A stretch of DNA of 64,000 nucleotides from Epiperipatus broadwayi (taxonomy: Eukaryota > Onychophora > Udeonychophora > Euonychophora > Peripatidae). A program made the translations under genes and the position numbers. This document shows positions 58,578 through 64,000 of this stretch, in pieces. The notes below the pieces were generated by a model. The model had not been told where the DNA came from, did not search any database, and saw nothing but the letters and a program-made list of their open reading frames with translations. The stretch's first letter is position 1. Every line of letters begins with the position of its first letter. Where the stretch lies: NCBI GenBank assembly GCA_028023455.1, contig JAQFVV010012394.1, forward strand, positions 20,044,353 to 20,108,352. Direction: 5' to 3'.

Positions 58578-60009
58578 CTTATATATGGATATGCTATATC
58601 CTTAAAATGTTCAATGTAGTCATAGATATACTGTATGTATGCCAGTATATAAAAATAGATAAGCAATTTTATTAATCTATGGTCTCAATTAAACATTTCT
58701 AATGTTTTCATAGGAATTTTGCAATCACTCACCATTGTCATTTTCATGTGACTGCTCTGGTATGACTTAAATATGGTGGGTGAGAATGTCTCAACTGTAA
58801 GAATTACTTCTGTTTATTTTTTTTTACAAAGAAATATATAGATAATTATATAGATAGTAGATGACTGGATTGATAGGCAAACATAAAGATAGGTAGATGA
58901 TAGATAGACATAATCAAGATATGAATCAGCTGTTGGAGGGATAAATATATGAGCAGAAGGATGAATGAAATTTAAAAAATATTTGAAATAAAAAATCTGC
59001 AAGTGAATTGATATCAGTTTTATGAAGTTGCTTTGGTTATATATGTATATATTAAATATAAATATCCAATAATATTACTTCATATTAGCACCTAAAACTA
59101 TCATCTTATTAAGATATATATGTGTGTACTCTTATGTGCATTTTGTGATATAGTATTTTTATATCTTTATGTATTTACATCTCTGAAAACTTTTGATCAA
59201 TGGAAAATGAGGTGATGAATAAAGAAACTGCTTGGTTTTAAATGCATATGTTAAGTGATTCATTATTCATACTTATTTTCTGAACTCTAGACATTCGTTT
59301 ATTTAGTTTTGATAGATATAACCTTTTCTTAAAAAAGAGAGTTTTAAATTTTATTTCAGCTTATTAGGTTTATACATTTTCTATTAACAATAAAGCTTAT
59401 TAAAGTCTCTGAAGCAGAATATCAGTCTTTCTCAAAGCTATTCCATGCTATTTTATGAAAATAACAAGGGATGTAGCTTTTCTTTTAGCCAATTTTCTTT
59501 TTTTAAAAAATTGAAGGAAAAGAAAAACTATATTTGTTTAGTTTATGAATAATTAAGTTATTGCCGTAGTTTTATGAAAACTTTCAATATAATGATTGTC
59601 ATAAAAATTAGGTATTTTTTTGATGAACTGCAAATTGCTAATCATTTTCATGAAACAATTACTAAATAATTTTAGCAAGTTACTTATTTATTCTGATACT
59701 GTTTTGATAAAGATAAATATTTACTGAAAACAATACGGAATAAGCATAACCTTTTTTTACACACGCGCACCGTGCTTGAATATATGTATTTTCCAAAAGT
59801 AAAAAATTATTTGACTTAATAATTTTAGCAGTATAAAATTTCTTTTGCCACCGCTACGCCATCTACTGTTAGCTTTAATAACTAATAGATGCCAGATGAT
59901 AGTACTTAATAAATTTCTATCCTATGCTTCCTATCCATTATTCCCTGACGAAGTTATGGTTTCTCAATGAGGGGGTGGGGTTTGGGGTGGCCGTGGTTTT
60001 GTTTTGTTT

Positions 60010-60010
<1 letters not shown>
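58578..60010. other. AT-rich presumed intron
   Basis: A degenerate (GATA)n region at 58840-58920 is the only repeat noted. Confidence 0.4.
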
Positions 60011-60050
<40 letters not shown>

Positions 60051-60090
60051 GGAGGAAGGGGGGGAGGGGGGGGGGGGAGGGGGGGGGGGA

Positions 60091-60137
<47 letters not shown>
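60011..60137. repeat. Poly-G/G-A tract, 127 bp
   Basis: An almost unbroken run of G with scattered A on the + strand. All frames across it are poly-Gly or poly-Pro and are not genes. It could be a true G-rich microsatellite able to form quadruplexes or a sequencing artefact; a flanking T-rich run precedes it. Confidence 0.85.
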
Positions 60138-60138
<1 letters not shown>

Positions 60139-60632
60139 AAGAGGGGTAGAACTCCAAGTATGCTTGAAAATATGAATTTTCACCTTTAACCTTGATTCAA
60201 ATTTCAGCTGATAAACATGGTCAATAGGATGCACGAATCAGTTACTCACAATAGCCATATTTATAATTTCAATTTCTATATTCTCATTTGTGCATTTCAA
60301 AAAGCTGTTTAAGTCTGTGGAAGTCACAGCTGATCTGAGAGATACAATTCATGTATCGGATGTATAGGTTCAAAATGATGATTAGCTGTGTGTTAATGTA
60401 TGACTAATGATAAAACATAATAATTAACCATCTGTTTGGTTATAAGATGTGTTTTTTGTAAGGGCATGTGATTTTGCTATGTATCCAAAATAAATTGTTT
60501 TCCAAAATGTTTTTGCAAATATTGTGAAAAGTATTTTTGCCTTGAGCAGAGCATTATTGTTTATGATGTCTGTCATAAATATTTTGCAAAGCCAACTATT
60601 GAAGATTTCGATTAAGTAATGTTAAAGACTTT
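60138..60632. other. Presumed intron
   Basis: Nothing recognised. Confidence 0.35.
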
Positions 60633-60733
60633 TTTTTTTTTTCATATGTCATAGCATCGGCCGGGACGCGAACCCACACCCGTCTGCAACCAACTACCTG
60701 CTTGCAAGGCGGGTGCGATGACCTCTCGGCTAA
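60633..60733 (-). mobile_element. Minimal tRNA-like SINE
   Basis: Reverse strand: AGCCGAGAGGTCATCGCAC (A-box), anticodon arm cccgc-cttgcaa-gcagg (triplet TGC), class II-type variable arm, GGGTTCGCGTCCCGG (B-box), GCCGATGCTATGACATATGA, A tail. This copy has the most tRNA-like T-arm. The target duplication is not clear. Confidence 0.8.
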
Positions 60734-61042
60734 AAAAAACTTTTTTTTTATTGTATTTTTTTAAAATCAATATCGTATTTCTATTGTTTGAATATATATA
60801 TTCTTTATATTTGTTTGTAATGGAATATAATTAAAAAAACATTTTATTATATAAGTATAATACATACAAATTTGCAGAGTAATTTTTTTTTTCATATATC
60901 AGCACACACTAGTAATGAATTTATCTTTCTGATGCATATGATCTACTATAATTTTTTGACACAATTTTCACAGAATTAAAATAAATGAATTTTTTTTTTT
61001 TAGGTCAAATGCAATCATTGTGTTTGAGCATCTCAAAACATT
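60734..61042. other. AT-rich spacer between two SINE copies
   Basis: Nothing recognised. Confidence 0.35.
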
Positions 61043-61148
61043 TTTTTTTTCTCATGTGTCATAGCATCGGCCGGGAAGCGAACCCACTAACCCAGGACAA
61101 CTGCTTGTAAGGCAGCCAGGCTGACCTCTCGACCACCGACGCTTGACA
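61043..61148 (-). mobile_element. Minimal tRNA-like SINE with 14-bp target duplication
   Basis: CATCTCAAAACATT flanks both sides (61029-61042 and 61149-61162), proving retroposition. Reverse strand: GTCAAGCGTCGGTGGTCGAG, AGGTCAGC (A-box), anticodon arm gctgc-cttacaa-gcagt (triplet TAC), GTGGGTTCGCTTCCCGG (B-box), GCCGATGCTATGACACATGA and an A tail. The insert is 106 bp and consists of little more than the tRNA-like part. Confidence 0.9.
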
Positions 61149-61162
61149 CATCTCAAAACATT

Positions 61163-62147
61163 GTAAGCAATTCAGCTGGAGTAATCTAATAGCTTAACTT
61201 TTTATATTTAACATTTATCTTTTTCATTTCATCAATAATTTTCATCATTTAAATAATGAAGAAGAATATTAATAACATTTTTATAGATATTTATAGAAAA
61301 TCTTTGCTAAACGATAATGGTGACTAGAAAGTTGTAGAAATAACCTGAGCAAAAACAGTTTTTAAATATCCTACTATAGTACAAAGCCTGTTTTACACAT
61401 TTTTAGAAAGTTTTGAAGCAGGCTCAATATTTTTTAAATTAAAATATACTATTTCTACTTACTTATTCAAAAGAAAAATCCAAAAGGAGATTCCAATATT
61501 TAATCTTTAGTTAATTTACTTATTGATTTATAACTGTGTGTGTGTGTGTGTGGAGAATTATCCTTTCATTTTAAAATATAAAATAGAAATTTCATTTTTT
61601 TTTTTTCAAAATATAGACTTTATTTATTATAAAATTTCTAACTAGTGTAAGTATTTTTTGACTATTTTTGCTATGTTTTAATGTGTATTTAAAAATATTT
61701 TATCACAGGTGTGTATTCTGTATATACATGCTAATAAAAACAATTGTACTATATATGTTAAAAATGCATATATATATATAATTAGTTATACTATTCATCA
61801 ATTTTGGTAATCATACCAAAATTGGAAAATAAACATTTTGGATTGGAGGGGAGGGGGCGGGTATATTGACTTGACATAAATAATATATCAATAAAATAGA
61901 AGTATAATTTAATAACATTAATATATCTCATACATTCTAATACAAATATGATTTGGTGACTGGTTTTCTCTTCAAGCCGCTGCAATGCATTTCTGAATTG
62001 ACATGTGTTATGTGGAGACATAGGTTAGCAATTGAACACAAGTTTTAAGATATTAGCTAGAGTGTCTGTATCTTGATGTTATAACATAGGGTGGTTTGTA
62101 TCTTAGCCATAATATAACAACACCTTAACATTGAATTTTATTTTAAA
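61163..62147. other. AT-rich presumed intron
   Basis: (GT)n at 61534-61552 and a G-rich run at 61846-61861. Nothing else assigned. Confidence 0.4.
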
Positions 62148-62440
62148 TTGGATAAAACTATTACTGAAACATTTGAATTAATTCAAATTGTATACTACGG
62201 TGAATCCATGACTTCAAGAATATTTTCAAGTAGTTTGCAATATTTTGTGATGGCAGGGAGAGTGTTGAAGACAGTCAGTGAAAGTACAAAGCACACTGTC
62301 ATATTTCATGCCATAATTCATGATCCAGATATGGTAGTGCTTTGACATTTTTGTAACAAATAGAAAACTATGTTACTACGTAACATATTTATTGATTCAG
62401 AAATGACATTGCAGGAAACTTAGAAAGACAGATAGTCATC
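62148..62440 (+). repeat. Repeat shared with 45480-45700; possible mariner-type transposase N-terminus
   Basis: The + frame starts D-K-T-I-T-E-T-F-E-L-I-Q-I-V-Y and continues to H-A-I-I-H-D. K-T-x-T-E-T-F-E-L-I-x-x-V-Y is how many mariner/SETMAR-like DNA-binding regions begin, and A-I-I-H lies where they have V-x-A-I-I-x. Only about 65 residues are open and the rest of a transposase is absent. The homology is suggestive only. Confidence 0.4.
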
Positions 62441-62499
62441 TTTTTACTGTGGCAATTATTGTTTTTAAAAACCAGTCAACAATTAAACAATCCCAATAT

Positions 62500-62915
62500 C
62501 CATAACAATCAACAATTTCAAACTTAATTTCAGCTTAATTATAAAGCACGTACCCTAGAATGACTGCCACAGGCCAAGAGTTAAAGTAAGCTGATAGATT
62601 GATGCGTCCAAAAGGAGGGTTCTCTTTTAAATGCCACTTAAGATTTAATATAGTAGTTTAAATTTGTAGGTGTGAGAAATCAAAGTATAACAAACTTTCT
62701 CAATTTTCTTACTATATAATAAACCCCTCCATTGGTAGGTTATATATAGTAATACAATATTTTAAACTAATATTTAGATGGGAATCTTAAATGTTTGGGG
62801 TAATCATCCTTTTGGATGCACCAGTCTGTCAGTTTGCTTTGACACTTGGCCTGGGGTAATTGTTCTTAGGTTAAGTGCTTTCTAATTAAGTTGATTTAAC
62901 TGGATTATTCCAAAC
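62500..62915. mobile_element. Foldback element with diverged terminal inverted repeats
   Basis: CTTAATTATAAAGCACGTAC, CACAGGCCAAGAGTTAAAGT and GATGCGTCCAAAAGGAGGG at 62534-62625 pair with the complements of 62800-62890 (ATCCTTTTGGATGCACCAGT, ACTTGGCCTGGGG, AAGTGCTTTCTAATTAAG). The interior (GAGAAATCAAAGTATAACAA at 62668) is shared with the two copies at 51600-52095. Confidence 0.65.
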
Positions 62916-63534
62916 ATTCAAGATTTCCATTTAAACATTCATTAAAAATATTGTATTATATATATAGCTACCATTCATAAATAAGTATGGCCATTCCAAC
63001 TAAGCAAAGAGAAGAAATGAAAAAAAAAGTTTTGCAATGATTATAAACCAATCTGTGAATCACAATTACATCCATATATAAAACATTTTAGTCCATTTTC
63101 TATTTCTTTGATATTTTGTGATGTGTTTTGATGTCATCAGCAAAAAACCTTTTTTTATAATACTTCAACTCCTTGTTTAATTGTAGCTCTCCAATATATT
63201 TTATAACTATGATATATTTTCTTAATAGAAACAATCAATATCATATTTTTTTTTTTACAAAATCTTTGAAATAATCCTTATAATATAAATGTGGTGTAAC
63301 TCTCCCACAAAAATCATGCTTAAGTTAACCAGAAAGCATTCTTTTAGGAAGTCTTGCAGTGATCTTTCAGTTTTTATGTCAAATCCAATAAAGATATATT
63401 ACATTAGTAAACTCCATAGTATCAAATCCAGCAAGCTGAAGAACATATTGATTGGTTTCATGGTCTTGTCAATATATTTTTAAAAGTTTACAGAGTAGTC
63501 TTAAATGAAATATGCAATTTTAATAATATATCAT
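62916..63534. other. AT-rich presumed intron
   Basis: Nothing recognised. The 64-residue frame at 63289 has no known motif. Confidence 0.35.
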
Positions 63535-63700
63535 TATCATCATCAACAACCATTATCAATCTACTGCAGGATGAAGGTCTCTCCAAGTTCAATCTATCTT
63601 CTCTGATCTTTAGCTTCTCTTTTCCACATCACCTTTGCACACTTTCTTATTTCATCCATCCATCTCACATGTGGTCTCTTTCTGGGTCTTTTAAATTTCT
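63535..63700 (-). mobile_element. Short 3' end fragment of RTE-type LINE
   Basis: CTACTGCAGGATGAAGGTCT, CTCCAAGTTCAATCTATCTT and CATCTCACATGTGGTCTCTT match the 3' ends at 2130, 9180 and 30945. It has the same ATCATCATC-rich boundary. The insert ends at about 63700, so only about 165 bp was copied. Confidence 0.75.
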
Positions 63701-64000
63701 AACGCTAATAATAATATATATTCCTTATTATTTTAGTTCTGACTGAAGATAAGTAGTAAAATATGGTTGAAATTGATGACAATAATAAAAAATTAAATAT
63801 AAAAATGTAAAACAAAATTTTAGTTAGTCCGTAAAAAAGGTTGTTATTATCTTAATTTTTTTTTAATAATAGAAGTATAAGATTCTATTTGCACATGCAA
63901 CTAATTTTTTTTTGGGGCATTTATGAATTTTCCAATATAACCACTACTAAAAACCTATTTAGTTGTATCTTTTCAATTAACAGTTCATACATTTTAAATT

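Noticed and set aside
59924-60234. Several Gly-rich and Pro-rich open frames on both strands
   Set aside because: They are translations of the poly-G/A tract and have no coding evidence.
36911-64000. Next PI3K exon (expected Tyr-Ile-Arg start)
   Set aside because: I scanned acceptor-like sites by eye and found none followed by a plausible p110 frame. It is probably beyond the window, but a computed profile search could still find it.

Overview
This window looks like the inside of a very long, AT-rich animal gene. Base composition is strongly A/T. No bacterial gene organisation is visible. The only sequence I can assign to a host protein-coding gene is one short exon on the + strand (36734-36910). 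It has a polypyrimidine tract plus AG in front and an AAG|GTAAAA donor behind, and it encodes 59 residues of the Ras-binding-domain region of a class IA phosphoinositide 3-kinase catalytic subunit, closest by eye to p110 beta/delta. If no other exon has been missed, the rest is intron: at least 36.7 kb upstream and 27 kb downstream. Introns of this size, the AT content and the transposon mix point to a metazoan with a large, repeat-rich genome. I cannot name the species. Chelicerates, cephalopods or other invertebrates are possible, but nothing here decides between them.

The rest is a graveyard of mobile elements, most of them broken. (1) RTE-type LINE copies: a long + strand one at 4745-7330 and 3' fragments on the - strand at 2117-2890, 9168-10230, 30930-31305 and 63535-63700. 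(2) A second APE-endonuclease LINE family at 47540-50790 (long copy) and 54365-55180 (fragment), plus a LINE C-terminal remnant at 24100-24420. (3) A solo LTR (9245-9883, - strand) with TG...CA ends and a 5-bp target duplication, inserted into an RTE fragment. (4) A GIY-YIG/Penelope-like relic (41590-42445, -) next to an SGNH-hydrolase-like relic (42640-43190, -). (5) A pogo/Tigger-type transposase pseudogene (56625-58577, +). (6) Several non-autonomous families: a minimal tRNA-like SINE of about 100 bp (six copies, two with clear target duplications), a second tRNA-headed SINE, a dispersed TATAAGAAG-box repeat, and at least seven foldback (long inverted repeat) elements, including a near-perfect 216-bp palindrome at 52897-53112.

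Tandem structures include a 49-bp minisatellite (43733-44185), a 131-bp three-copy array (541-870), duplicated 290-bp blocks at 21 kb, and smaller duplications at 22.3, 29.7, 33.0 and 51.6 kb. A 127-bp nearly pure G/A tract (60011-60137) and a C-run/poly-A block (25450-25580) may be sequencing or assembly artefacts.

The host genetics is simple: one PI3K exon spliced across large introns built mainly from nested, decayed transposons. No convincing new system emerged. The most unusual items are the SGNH plus GIY-YIG neighbouring relics, the minimal SINE family with a changing anticodon, and the foldback families whose arms recur as single units elsewhere in the window.
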